Assembly (NCBI GenBank): GCA_964017145.1
Contig: OZ024848.1
Location: 2,306,501 to 2,370,500, forward strand
Source: Agrocybe praecox
Taxonomy: Eukaryota > Basidiomycota > Agaricomycetes > Agaricales > Agrocybaceae
DNA length: 64,000 nucleotides
Reading direction: 5' to 3'
The notes below the pieces were generated by a model, which worked only from the letters and a program-made list of their open reading frames with translations, was not told where the DNA came from and searched no databases. The position numbers were made by a program, and so were the translations under genes. This document shows, one piece after another, positions 23,389 through 35,700 of the stretch (position 1 is the first letter of the stretch; each line of letters opens with the position of its first letter).

Positions 23389-24724
23389 AAATAGACACGA
23401 GTTCGATATCTCTAGACGATCCCAACTAATTTATTATGGGTGGGTACGAATATCCTGTCCATCCTGGTTACTTGCACAGGGTGCTGCTGTACGATAGATA
23501 CAACTGAAATAATCCTTTTTGAAAAGACAACGCATTACCTCGCTCAAAATTTTCCCTGACACCTCGAACCATTGTTTCTATTTTTGTTTTTCTCTCTAGA
23601 TTAATCTAGTTCACCGGGCTCGGTTCATACACGCAGCTCTAGGGAGCTGTTCCCTTGGAGATGAGGGTGTTCCTTGACTCTGGTGATAAATATATTCCAT
23701 ACGAGTGATAATCTCTGATCTTTTCGTCAACCATAGGTCAATCAATGTATAAATGCGTGATCAAAATGAGGTCTATTGTTATCCCACCTCCTCATCTAAA
23801 GCATATGGTGCACGACCGTCAAATATCTGTCCAACTGGGAACGTCCCCGCAACTGTTTGACAGGCTTACTACGTTTGTTAGATGCGTCCGCGTGTATATT
23901 CTTTCGTCAACCTCAGCGAGACACTGCATTTACCGCTCAAATTGAAGCATTTGTTGAAAGAGATAATTCATTTTGGTTTCACCCTTGTCATTCTTGGCAG
24001 CTTTCCGGTCTTTGAAGGAGCTTCTTCGCGCCCGTCTTTGGATTCATGTGCTCATGACATTCTAACCCACAGCTTTGACTCACTTAAACCATTTCTTGCC
24101 ATCCCGCTTCCAGGTGAATTTTCGAATTATCTCATACATTGTCTGTTGAACACTGCGCTATAGGAGCGACTTGGCTCCAAAAATTCATCTTTCTGAGACT
24201 TATCGAGCGACCTCGACGACCTCTGGATCATGATCAACAGGCACCTTTTCTCAGGTAAGCTAAACATAGACCTTTCACGCCTAACTATTTTTAACGACGA
24301 ATATCTTTAGTACATGTATTTCACTTATGGAGTGTGTAGCATCAGAATCGATATCATGAATATGACAAGAGATTTATCCGCCTGCACTGTTTGGCATTCC
24401 TAGTGGCAGATCTGTTGAGGGGCTGTCGTCGAGGGCCCAAGGTTACCGGAAGAAGCGTATGTGTCCCTCACTACTGCGTACATACTCATAATTGCTCATG
24501 ATCCATGAATAGAACCAGAATTCTCTGTATAAAAGACGTCAATGGGCGAGAAGCTAATTCCCTAGCTTCATCTTTCCCACTAGGAGACCTGGTGTCGAAT
24601 CTTTCTTTCTTTTCTTCCCTTTTTGTTTTCTTTTATTCGATTGATTCGTTCCTCGGTCTGAACGCTTTACTTGCCTAGTCAAGTCTATCACAACTACTTT
24701 CCTTTATCCTATCCTCCTGGAAAT
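23389..24724. other. Long intergenic region, no convincing gene
   Basis: Frames around 23745-24250 contain protein-like pieces (for example a Leu/Phe-rich frame 23882-24163), but I could not link them into a coherent model or family. The last 200 bases hold a T/C-rich run (near 24600-24650) typical of a strong promoter and leader of the next gene. Confidence 0.4.
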
Positions 24725-25969
24725 ATGACACGCGTCCCTCAAACACTTCTTGCCGCGGTGCTTACTGTGTGCCTTTGGAAAAATGCTTTCGCAGGTACTT
24801 TTTTCTTCTATTAGTATTTGACATCGTGTTGATGGGTGATTGTTAGCCCCCCTTTACCAACCTATTGACGTGAGGTCAATCGAGGAACGCGACCTCGCCA
24901 GCACCCTCCAGAACATTGAATGTTCAGCCTCAGCGCAAGCTGTTGTGTCAGGCCTGAGTTCCGCCCTTGGTGTCCTTAACAAGATTAACACGTAGGTTTA
25001 CACTTTGTATTTAAAAAGAAGGATAAGTATACTTACCATATGTCTTTACAGCAAAGACGCTACCGTTACCAAGGATATCGCGTCTGTAAAGGACTTCCTC
25101 ACCAAGGCTAACACCGTAGGTCAGGCCATCGTTGGCGCCTGCAACAAGGCCTCTGCGACTGCTGCTACCTCAGCCGCTGCGTCAGCTGCTCAAGCTGCTC
25201 AAAAGGCTGCCGCTGCCGCCGCTCAAAAAGCTGCTGGTTCCGCATGTAAGCTTTCTTCCTTGTCGATCGTGTCTAGTGATAGCTGACGGCCTTCTTTTCA
25301 GCCAAGGGCTCCTCAGGTGGAAGCTCGAGCGGTAACAAGGGCTCGAACAATTCCGCCGCATCAGGTTAGTATCAAAGGCTTTCTCTGCCCAAAAGAATTC
25401 AACTAACACTTCCATGATAATTTTTAGCTGCTGCTACCCCTGCTCCTACGGATTCTGCTGCTGCTGCAGGCTCCACTGACGCAGTAGCCACCGGAACAGA
25501 CACCGCAGATGCTCCCGACGCCACTGCTACAGACGGAAGCGACGCTACCAGCACCGATACAGCTGACCAGGCTGCTTCCACGGATGGAAGCGACTCTACG
25601 GACGGCACAGACAACACGGACGGCACCGACACCACCGACACCACAGACGGCACCGACGGTACAGATGGCTCGGACGACACAACAGACACCACCGATGATG
25701 GCACAGACGACACCGACGATGGTCTCGGCGCTGACGACCCGTCGCTCGATGGCACAGACGATGGCGACGACACCGACGACGGCCTCGGTGCTGACGACCC
25801 GTCATTGAACGGTGACGACTCTGGTGACGACTCTGGCGATGACTCTGGCGATGACTCCGGCGACGATGATGGAGGTGACGATTTCGGTGGAGATGATGGA
25901 GGAGACGATGGCGGTGATGACTTTGGCGGTGATGACGGTGGTGATGACGGTGGTGATGATGATTTCTGA
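24725..25969 (+). CDS. Secreted protein with Ala-rich middle and Asp-rich repeat tail
   Basis: Exon 1 encodes a signal peptide (MTRVPQTLLAAVLTVCLWKN, then AFA). The mature N-terminal domain of about 90 residues (LYQPIDVRSIEERDLAST, LQNIECSASAQAVVSGL, VKDFLTKANTVGQAIVGACN) has two cysteines and resembles a small helical domain. An Ala-rich segment (SAAASAAQAAQKAAAAAAQK) and a Gly/Ser linker follow. The last exon is a strongly acidic, low-complexity tail: Thr/Asp repeats of TDGTD type, two copies of DDTDDGLGADDPSL, four GDDSGDDS-type units and then DDGGDDFGGDD units, ending DDDF. The T/C-rich leader and good codon usage suggest strong expression. It could be a cell-wall, mineral- or cation-binding structural protein. 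No known family is recognised. Confidence 0.75.
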
Positions 25970-26953
25970 TCCCTTTCTTCCCTCGAAAACCTTTCTTTTT
26001 TTTCGTGCATTTTTAAGGATCTAAAGTCGTTGCTATTTTATTACCACTGTACTTCTCATTCTACTGTTCAAATCTTTCCCTCAATCGATTAATTGAATGC
26101 GTTGATGCAGCTACTCATAGATGGAACGAATTGAGAAAGAATTCTTCGAGCTAAACCATAGTAGAAAAAAAAAGTGTATACGACTAAAGTTTATGACTAC
26201 CAATACTCTGAGCTTCTTGCCATTTATCATGAGGTTAAATCTATTTAAAGCAAAGTCCAACACGATAGGGTAAAAAAAAAAAAGGACAAGTGTTTCTTTC
26301 AAAGCGAAGCAAAACGCTTCGTATCACCAACTGTACACCGGGCGATTCTTTTCCGTTGAGCTAAGCTCCTGTTATTTTACCAAAGGTTTACAATTTATAT
26401 GTACCAACACTTAGCGCGTTTTTCGACTTGTCAAAAGTTACCAACTTTCCTGTCTTCTAAGTCCTTGATCAGTTCTCGTCAAGCTGTCCCACCAGCGCTG
26501 GGGGTGACATATAAAAAAGGAATTATTCATAAAATTTCTACAGTCTTTTCTGCTTTAAATAAACACTGTCTTCAACGGGCCTCCACGTACGTTATGATAC
26601 TGCCTTCAAGAATAAATGTTTTGAAAGGCCAGAAACGAAAGTTTTCACCAAAATCCTTATACGGATTTCGGGAACTTAATGTATGAATCCTGCTTTTTGG
26701 CCATAATTTCAATCTCGCAGCCTAGAGTAGGAAAAGAAAGACGCCCGCTGGGTCCTCCAGAACCTCAATCTTCCGAAAGGTAGTAGACCTTGTCATAGTC
26801 CGCTAATGTGAATGTAATACCGAGAAATGAGGACATACCAGCATTTTGAGGTGTGTTTCCATGCTAGATTTTTCTGGATAAATCCGAAATCCAAAATGTA
26901 TTGCTGGACGGGTATCTTCGAGTCAACTCTACATTCTACACGAGGAAAGTCTT
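25970..26953. other. AT-rich intergenic region, no gene recognised
   Basis: It contains several poly-A and poly-T runs (for example 26165-26175 and 26270-26285). It is the convergent 3' region between the Asp-rich protein gene and MIC12. Confidence 0.4.
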
Positions 26954-27544
26954 CTACGAGCTTGCGCTTGACGCTGGTGGTTCTGACGCGTCCTTCGAGG
27001 TGTTTGCGCGACTTTGCGTCGATGTCGTAGTAGTCACGGCAGCTGTCGTAGGAGGACCATAAAGCAGGTTTTTCCCCCACTGCACTGCGCTCCTATCGAG
27101 GTTCTGGAAGCCCAAGAACAATGCAGCAATTTCATGGTTCCATCGAGACTTGAGCTCCGAGGTGAATGGGTGAGGCTTGACTCTCATGGCTGCTGAGGGA
27201 GGAGCAAGGACAACGTTAGGTGTCTCGACCAGTCGTACGCTCAACTGGTGTAAACTAGAGGGATTTAATGGTTTAGTGCGTTAGTCTCTTGTGATTTCCG
27301 TTCGTTCAGAGAGGTTCATAGACACTGACTCCCTGATGTGTTGCTCAGTCCTGAAATCCATATATAGTATGAGATAATGTCCAATGGAGTGGTATCTTGC
27401 TCACCGTGTCTGGATGAGGTTGGAAAAGCCATAGTAAATCTAGCTTATATCCATTCGTCAGAAATTCCAGTCAAGTGAGTTCATTTTGTTGCTCACTCCG
27501 CCTGCGACTAGAGCTCCAGAAATGGGTCCAATGAAGGCAGACAT
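26954..27544 (-). CDS. MIC12: MICOS complex subunit MIC12
   Basis: The start at 27544 gives MSAFIGPISGALVAGG, which joins across an intron to IYYGFSNLIQTR, the transmembrane N-terminus typical of fungal MIC12 (Aim5). Later exons give TEQHIRE and LSVRLVETPNVVLAPPSAA, then KSRWNHEIAALFLGFQNLD and AVQWGKNLLYG, and end in a Ser/Thr-rich tail at 26954. Length is about 130 residues, as expected. MIC12 sits in the mitochondrial inner membrane and joins MIC10 and MIC27 at crista junctions. The MIC10 gene lies less than 1 kb away (28243-28778) on the same strand. Confidence 0.75.
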
Positions 27545-27841
27545 GGCAAGAGGGTTAGCTGTTGCTGGTGTCGATGCTGGGCTGAACGACGTTGAATGTC
27601 AGCCGGAAAACTCCGAACAACGCAAGGGGGTATTTATTGTTACCAAGTACTGCACCAAGCTAATTCAAAGCGAGCTTTACAGCATAATGTACTAATCCCT
27701 ACAATACAGTATTCATTGAGCACAGAGCGAAGGCACTCATATATCGTATTTTATTTTTGCTAAGCCTGTCCCGATGCCGTGTTTACCAAGTTTGATGTTG
27801 TTTAGCTGCAACTAACTCTTCCTTCATCCACGACGTCGACG

Positions 27842-28090
27842 ATGGCCAAACAACAATTACCCTTAGAAGCGCGTCGGATTCGGATGATTATCGTGTCTTT
27901 GCCTATCCTCGTTGCCTCATCATGTGAGTAAATGATTGGTTTCTTTCCAAGTTGCGACATTTAAGAAAGATTGTTTCCTGCAGTTGTTCTATACAAACGC
28001 ATAGCATTGGGAGAGGAACAGCGAAGGCTACCGACCACGATAGACGCAGAAAATCGCGATACCAAGCTCATAGATCCCAGGCTGAAGTGA
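27842..28090 (+). CDS. Small single-helix membrane protein in the MICOS cluster
   Basis: Two exons (27842-27923 and 27984-28090) join in frame to a product of about 62 residues: MAKQQLPLEARRIRMIIVSL, then PILVASSFVLYKRIALGEEQ, then RRLPTTIDAENRDTKLIDPR and LK. One transmembrane helix (about residues 14-33) has a positively charged N-terminal flank, as in small mitochondrial inner-membrane proteins. It lies between the divergently oriented MIC12 (start 27544) and the end of MIC10 (28243). Mitochondrial location is inferred from composition only. Confidence 0.6.
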
Positions 28091-28242
28091 TGAATGGAAT
28101 AAAATAAAAAGGTGTCTTGGGATACACTCAACGCAGCGCAATGATAAAACATAATTCTATGCTTCCACTTCTACCACGAGTCTTCATCGACCTTGTCTAT
28201 GCGCTTGATGCCCCTCTCCAACACAGTGATAGTTGTAATAAA

Positions 28243-28778
28243 TCAGTTGCTGGGTGCTGGGGCAGCAGGTGCTGGTGCTGGTGCAGCTGCTTCTGCTTGA
28301 GAAATTACGCGTGTGCCGGAGATTCTGGCAGGGTTGAAGGACCTGTCGCAGTCAGCCCAAGCTGCTCCTGCTCCGAACCCTGTGCCTAGGGCAATGGGCC
28401 ATGTCCGCCCTGTATATGCATGTTAATTCGGGCTCATCCATGATGAATTGAGATTGGATAGACACGAACGGCGGAATAGAATGACAGACGCGACGACGCC
28501 TGCGCCGAAACCGACACCTCTATGGACGAAACCCTGTCAAAAACTTCGTATTTGAATGCGACTATTGTTGACTCACGCTTTCACCATCAGGTCCGCGACT
28601 ATGGGGTGTATTTCCATCGTAAACGATTAAACCAAACTTGAATTATGAAAGTGCGACTCACGACACCGGTCATACTGCAGTTTTGTGATTAAGATATTCT
28701 AACACGTAGAATGCGCGCAAAACACACCTTTTGACCGAGAATATCCTCACTGGGTGTATGTTTTTGTGGTGCGGACAT
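28243..28778 (-). CDS. MIC10: MICOS complex subunit MIC10
   Basis: The start at 28778 reads MSAPQKHTPSEDILGQK. Short exons then supply YDRCLADLMVKAG, the first glycine-rich helix VGFGAGVVASVILF, the positively charged loop RRRTWP, and the second glycine-rich helix IALGTGFGAGAAWADCDRSF. An Ala/Pro-rich tail ends at 28243. The paired GxGxG helices, charged loop and length near 100 residues are diagnostic of MIC10, which oligomerises to bend the inner membrane at crista junctions. One exon is only 13 bases (28662-28674). The gene is divergent from BRO1, whose start is 261 bases away. Confidence 0.85.
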
Positions 28779-29039
28779 GGCTGTGATGTATTGAGACTGT
28801 AATGACGTTGAGACGGCTGAGCAGAACGGGAGCAACCGTGAGCACAATATTTATTCGCAAAGTGAATGCCAAACAAGCTCTAAATGGGTAGCCGTCATTG
28901 CGGAATCAGTTCTACAGTGCCCCTTTTACACACTCACCTCTAACATTTGCTGCGCCTTGCACATCCACTAGCGAGACCTTTCTCGCGCTGCGCATTACCA
29001 CCGTAGACTCTTTCCACAAAGTGGAGTTTTGGAACCAAG

Positions 29040-32000
29040 ATGGCTCACCAATCGCCCATGATATCAGTACCAAAGAAGACGACGGAAGAAGTGGATTGGA
29101 CCACCCCAATACGTAATCTAATCGCGCAGTCCTACGGGGAGAATCCAGATAATTATGCTACAGAATGTGCGTCGCTTCAAAGGTGTCGCCAGGATGCTGT
29201 TCGTGGTGCAGGGAGTGACATTACTGGTAAGTATGCTAAATTGTCATGACCATGTCTGCATTCACTGATGACTATGACTTCACCCAGCGCGCGATCTTTT
29301 ATACAAGTACTTTGGGCAACTCGAACTCCTGGAACTGCGGTTCTCAGAAATACGGGTCAACTTTCCATGGCACGACGCTTTCACGAACAAACTGATTACC
29401 CAGACATCCATTGCATATGAAAAGGCATCCGTGCTATTTCAAATAGCATCTACGCATTCAGCCATCGCCTCTTCGCAGAGTCGATCCGACCCAGAGGGCC
29501 TCAAGAGGGCATTTTACTACTTCAGGACGTGTGCTGGAATGCTTACATATATCAATGAAAACTTCCTACATGCGCCGTCCACCGATCTCAGTCGAGAAGT
29601 TGTCAAGTTCCTGATCAACATCATTCTTGCGCAGGCGACGGAGGTGTTTTTCGAGAAATGCACCGACGAGAAGAAAGGGAATGCGCTCGTGTCAAAAATT
29701 GGCTCGCAGGCAGCATCTATGTATACGTCATTGACCGAAGACGTCAAAGAGTTCATGGGTAAAGGAATATTCGACAGGAATTGGGTTACTATTCTCCAGG
29801 TGCGCCCAGTATATTGTTATCATCCTCATCAATGATTGTAAATATCCTTATGGCTTCTAGATAAAAGCTAAATACTTCTCTTCACTGGCTCAATATTACC
29901 GTGGACTAGCAGATAACGCAGCGAGTAAACACGGTGATGCTCTCGTACGCTTCACCCAAGCCGAATCACTAGCGAAAGAAGCCAGTCGCGCAGCAGCTAC
30001 TTTCGCTGGGATGTTCGTGTCCAACATGTCTCCGAATCTTCCTGCAGACGCCGGAACATCCTTACAGGATCGTACGAAAGCCCATCTGGTCATATGCACA
30101 GACAAGAAGAACGAAGCGACGCGAGAAAACGATCTCATATATAACGCCATTCTTCCTGCCTTTGAGACTTTGCCTGCCATCGAGAAGACGGTGGTAGCTA
30201 CTCCGATTCATATCCATGATGTCTACGGTGCACCAGAGGTACAGAAGGTTATCGGACAGGATTTCTTCATCCGCCTCGTCCCTCTCAGCGTACATGAGAG
30301 TGCTAGTGTCTACTCTGAAGAAAAGGCCAAACTTGTGCGCGGTGAGGTGGAGAAAGCAGAAGGCGCGGAAGGCGAAGCTAGGAGTGCCCTTGATGGTCTT
30401 GGTGTAAAGGAAGGGCTGACCAGATACAAAGCCATGGCAGAAGGTGAAGTGGGCGAAGAAATCCCTCTTGAGGTTAGACGCTGGAAGGAAGACATCGCAC
30501 TTGTCGAAGACCGCGACGGTGTTGATGGTCTCATGCGGGCTTTGAATAACCTCAAGGCCAACGTTCAGCGCGAACTTGATTCAATCTCTCGGGACCTCGA
30601 TATCGAGACGAAGGACTGTGAGATGATGCGCGTGAAATACGAGCATTTGTGGACCCAGGCGCCTAGCGCGATCTTGACAAAGAGCTTTAGGCAGGATCTG
30701 AAGTCACACTTTAGCGCGTTAGAGGCTGCTGCGGTATCAGATCAGCAAGTGTCGATGTTATGGGACTCCGTTAAGGCGGACATCCAACTTTTGCTCGGTC
30801 CGCAGCTGGAACAGCTGTTTACGGAACGCGGAGGATACAAACCTGATAATTTACTGGAGTTGGATATCGATAATGATGCGGATGACGCGAAAGAGAGGGC
30901 GAAGATTAGAGAATACGTCGAGGAAATCGAGGAAAGGTTGAATAGACTTAATATGATTTCTAGAGAGAGAAATGAAGTTCTAAAGGATCTTAAAGAAAAG
31001 GTTTGTCCTTTGTGTCCTTTTATCTTCTTTTATCTTAAGATGTATCTAATTATTTTTTCCCTTTCCCATTCACTCAGATTCAAACTGATGATGTTTCTCA
31101 TCTACTTCTGCTCAACCGCCGAAATACTGGCGTTGAACCTACGCTATTCGCTGCAGAGTTGGAAAAATTCCGACCATATCAGCAACGGTTGACTTCGACA
31201 GTTCATCACCAAGAGATGGCATTGCAGGAAGTAACCACCCTCTGGAAAGGTCTGAAGGAACATGCTGGTCGTGGTCCTGGTGCGAGGAAGTGGGAAGAAA
31301 GGGAGAAGAGAAAGAAAGATACCGTCAGGAGGTTTTCGAGGGCACGGGATGGATACATGGAAGTTCGGGATGGCTTGGCGTAAGTCTCTTTTTTATTATT
31401 ATTGTCGCGTCCCGAAGTCTTAGAATCATCTCTTAATTTATAGCAAAGGCCTTCAGTTTTACACTGAGTTGACAGAATTAGTTTCCTCCCTGCAAACCCC
31501 GGTTCGCTCGTTTGTGACTGAACGAGGGGTAGAGCGGGAGTCTTTGGTGGCCAAATTGGAGACAGAAAAGAGGCTTGCTTCAGCGACTTCTCCACTACCA
31601 CCATCATTAGGTACAAAACCACCTGTACCTCCTCCACCGCCTTCTCGATCTTCTACCCTCGAAAGCACATTTGCTTCGATGAACCTGCAAAATGCGCCTC
31701 AGTCACCACCTCAACACCTCCCGCAGCCATCTCAGCAGTGGCAAAGCAGCTCACCTGCACCTCCTTATGGTGCCAGTCAGCAGCAGCAGCAGCAGCAACA
31801 TCGCTCTTCGCCTTACGCGAGTGCACCTCCTCCACCACCTGCATCTCAGCAGCCGCCACAGTCAAGTTATGGTGGCTATCAGCAACAACAATACGGCGCG
31901 TCCCAGTATTCCACACCTCCGCCGCCACCGCAATCTCAACCGCAACAGCAATCCTCCTTCCTCCCACCCCCGCCTCCTCGACCTCCAACTCATTCATCAT

Positions 32001-32389
32001 CCCAACCAGCCCCGCCTACAGATCCCTACGCCAGCCTAGACTTTTTCAACTCTACTCCCCAGTCACAGGCGCCTCCACCGCGTCCCCCACCGGCAAGTAA
32101 TGTTTCGTATGGAGGAGGAGGAAACCAGCATCAGTATGGCCACCAACAATCTCCACAGCAGCTGCAGCAGCAATATGGTAGTTCTGCATTCCCTCCACCT
32201 CCTCCTCAGCCTCAGCAATATCAAACATACCCACCTCAACAACCTCAGCAACAACAACACCAGGGCTTCCCGCCGCCTCCTCCAGGAGGAGGTTACTCAG
32301 CCACCTATCATCATCACCCTCCGCCTCCTTCAGCGGCAGCTTCGTCTTATGCTCCTGGGGGGTATTCACAGAACGGATATGGACGTTAA
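29040..32389 (+). CDS. BRO1: BRO1/ALIX-type ESCRT-associated protein with Pro/Gln-rich tail
   Basis: The start at 29040 reads [20 protein letters not shown]. The BRO1 domain covers roughly residues 1-390 (for example [66 protein letters not shown]). A helical V-domain (ALIX LYPxL-binding) follows to about residue 780. The last quarter is a long proline- and glutamine-rich low-complexity tail ([19 protein letters not shown]). Five exons total about 1,030 residues, as in yeast Bro1. These proteins bind ESCRT-III Snf7 and recruit the Doa4 deubiquitinase during multivesicular-body sorting. The related Rim20/PalA of pH signalling is the main alternative; the long Pro-rich tail favours Bro1. Confidence 0.85.
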
Positions 32390-32775
32390 AGTTCCTTCTC
32401 CGTGCTTCTGGTTCTGGAAGGAGTTACAAGTGTGTTCACTATTAAGTAGCAGTATTTACGCAAGTTAAAACCTTCGCATTTCTATTGTAAACATGTAGTT
32501 TATGTATTATTTTGTCATACACGCTCGAATTTCCTGTCGTGCAAGTTCACATTCATAGCATGTAGCAGAGAAACCTATGGTATTTGTCCCGGAAGAATGA
32601 ATTTTAGTTGGTATACCGTACAAGTACAAGATGATTGAGACAATCTAAACTAGATGCGAGAAAAAAACAATGATTACTACGACAGCAAACAGGGGGGTAA
32701 AAATGGTAAAGTACAAATGGATGATAATAAGTAAAGAAAAAAGGCGATGGACGCCAGTAACAAGGATGGAAATCA

Positions 32776-35700
32776 TCAAGCAGCAACGGGTTCGTCGTAC
32801 ATCGGCGCCACCTGTTGTATGCGCACGCTATCAATATCGGATGGGTCAGCCTTGGGCGACACCGTAACATCCTTGTCATCGTCTTCCGGCTTCTCCCTGA
32901 CCAGCAACAGCTCTCCCTTGTGCTTACCGGAGAGCACTATAACCTCCTCACCACTATACGTCGGCCGCAGGGGAACAATGTACTTGGTGATGATGTCGAC
33001 TTCCTCCAGGGTGTCAGTGAACTGCACTGTCGCTGTCTGATCGAAACCACCTGCTTCTTCGGCAGAGAGGATACGTCCTATGCAATTTTCGTACTTTGCA
33101 TCCAGGTATTGTGTTTCAATAGTGCCATTGATCCTGATCTTAATCCGATTGAGATATCCAGCCAACTGAGGATCGAAGATCCACTCGTCACCAAGGACTA
33201 AAAATAAGAGCGTTTAGTGACAGAATTCACTTGTAAGTAAAAATCACCACATACTAAAGGACTCTGAAGACGAGGGATAGTGGTTGAAGCCTCCTCCAAC
33301 TCCCGGCGTCGCCACGCTGCTAGCTGTATGCGTATTCCACACACCTGCAGGTGTGTGAGAATGAGCGGCAGGCGTTGGCGCAGTGTACACAGGAGTCTGG
33401 CCGACATGAAGTCCAGGTGTAGCCGCAGCAGCAGGCGTAGGCGCACTCTATAGGAATAACAGCGTATTAGCAACAATGAATTCAACCAAATTCGTTCGAA
33501 AAGATGGACGAACCCATGAACTCTCCCATGCGGGAACAGGAGGCCTTGCAGGAGTACTCCAGCCATCAGGAACGGGAGGGGTCCAAGAACTTGAACCCCC
33601 AGATGGTCTGCCAGGCGTCTGATAGCCCACATTCCTCCCAGGCGTAGCACCACCCCAACCAGCTCCCGTGCCCGCACCAGCATTGGCACCAGTAGCATAT
33701 GGATTTGGCGTTCTAGAACTAACGTTCCAAGCCGGAGTACGACCACTATCATTGGCATAAGGATTTGGCGTCCGTGATGAAGCATTCCAGGCAGGGGTAC
33801 GACTGTCGGCGTGAGGATTAGGTGTCCGTGACGAAGCATTCCAAGCAGGTGTCCGCGAATCAGAAGCATAAGGATTCGGGGTTTTACTGGCATTATAAGG
33901 TGTACGACCGCCGGTCATTGAGGGAGGTCCACCGAAGCCACCGCGAGATGCATTCATGTTTCCTCCTTGTCTTGGGAACTGGTCCAATGACTCCAGCTTT
34001 CCGTCAGGGCTAATGCAATAGTCAGAAAACAGGCAGGGTAATGAAGATAATCAATCTTACTGTCGCCTCCAAATCTTTGATTTATCGATCATGATGATCT
34101 TGTTACCAGTTCGCAGTTCGACACGGGCAATGGGCCCGTTTGAATCCTTGATTGTGCCTACATATCCCTTATGAGGACCCTTGATAACCGTGACCGTTGT
34201 CCCGATATCGCGGTCTCGTGGGCCACGACCCATGTTTCCAGAACCAACCATACCGCCAGTGGGAGCAACCATACTAGGGTTCATCTTAGACAAATCAGCA
34301 GTAACGGTCTTGAGCACGTTGCTCTTGGGCGCCAAAGACGCAAGCGAACGAGTGCGAGTAACAAAAATACCGCCATTTTCTCCGATATCCCGATTGTGCA
34401 AGAAGGCGTAAAATGATTGATGAGTATGCAAAACACGACCTTTGCGACCCTACAAAATTGCGGATATGAGAACAAGAAAGAAAAAGTCACAGGAAATACT
34501 CACTTCGCCGTCAACCTCCTTTACATTGTCGTTCACGCGTAATTCGTGACCTTCCGAATCGGTCGCAATTGACCGAGTGGAATCACGACGCATAGAGATT
34601 TGGTGGGGCTGTACCATACGAACTTGACCATGTTGATCGAGGACTCGGAAAGAGTCTCGCTCAGTTTTGAAAATAACACCAACGGTTTGAGCACTAATTT
34701 CGGTGTCAAAATTGTAATGCATCATATCAATTTGATTACTCACTCGAGTTGCACCAAATCGTAGAGTTCATAATTACCAACAGCATTAGAACCGGAACCG
34801 ACTTCGGCCGCTTCACGCAAGTCCTTCGAAAAGACAGAAATCTGTACAAAAGACTCAATTAACAAAAAGCAAACTTTTATGGGCAGGTAAACATAACATA
34901 CCTCTTGCATGGACATATCGGATACAAAGGTGACAACATTATCAGAGACGGAAACGACCAAGCCAGTTTCATCAGCGTTCTGGCCAGCCATAACTTTAAC
35001 GTGGTCTCCAGGTTTGAACCTCTTGCGGACACTGCGCGCGGGAATTTCCATCTTCTGACCATCGAGGTCCAAGCCTCGAGCTGTGATAGTTACGACGTCA
35101 CCAGCAATTTCGTCAACAACACCGTGGACACCTGATTGTTCGCCTTCGAAGACTTCGATATGATCACCAGGTTGCAGGACAGCGATAGCAGCCTTACGAG
35201 AGGCTTCTGCAATAACGGAAAGGTTAACCAGGTTGTCGTCGGTGCCATCTTGCCGCCTCGTAAACTGAGTAATTTCGTCCAACGTAGGATTGACGTCTTC
35301 TGAAATAAGCGCGCTTGATTTAAAGTCCTTTTCCAGGAAACCGTCCTTATACGTATCGTTCTGGAAGACGTAGGCTTGGTTACGTTTCGAAACATTTTTG
35401 CGGCCGTAGACCTTGATAATTTCCTCGTAGTTGAACAATCGCTGCGGCGGTCGCATAGAGCCTACCCCTGTAGCACCCTTCTTCCGCTTCTTGCCTTGTG
35501 GGTCAAGAGAAGCATCGTCGCGGGGATTCATATCAATTCGAGGTATAAGCCGTAATCCAACATCCTCTCCGGTATCGGTAAGGTCCATGACCTGTGCTAA
35601 GTCGCCAGCGTACTTCCCCCGACGTATCCTGACCCACATGCCAGGTACCAAATTCGTCTCCTGCTTCTTAATTTGCAGAAGGCTGGCCATTTCCTCGATT

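Noticed and set aside
23745..24250. Protein-like frames between the YIPF gene and the Asp-rich gene
   Set aside because: Pieces lie in different frames with internal stops and no coherent intron chain; no family recognised.
25399..26010. Long minus-strand frame rich in Ser and Pro
   Set aside because: It is the antisense of the GAC/GGT-rich Asp repeat tail; open antisense frames are expected from such repeats, and no independent start or splice signals exist.
26793..27080. Minus-strand frame overlapping the MIC12 3' end
   Set aside because: It reads the MIC12 exon in another frame; the MIC12 frame stops at 26954 and no family resemblance supports the longer frame.
30011..31000. Antisense frames inside the BRO1 coding exon
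   Set aside because: Typical antisense shadows of a long coding exon with biased codons.
31653..32369. Several frames on both strands over the BRO1 tail
   Set aside because: Shadows of the Pro/Gln-rich low-complexity tail.
33198..33893. Long minus-strand Leu/Arg-rich frame
   Set aside because: Out-of-frame shadow of the SPT5 C-terminal repeats on the same strand; the frame with TPAWN repeats is the real one.
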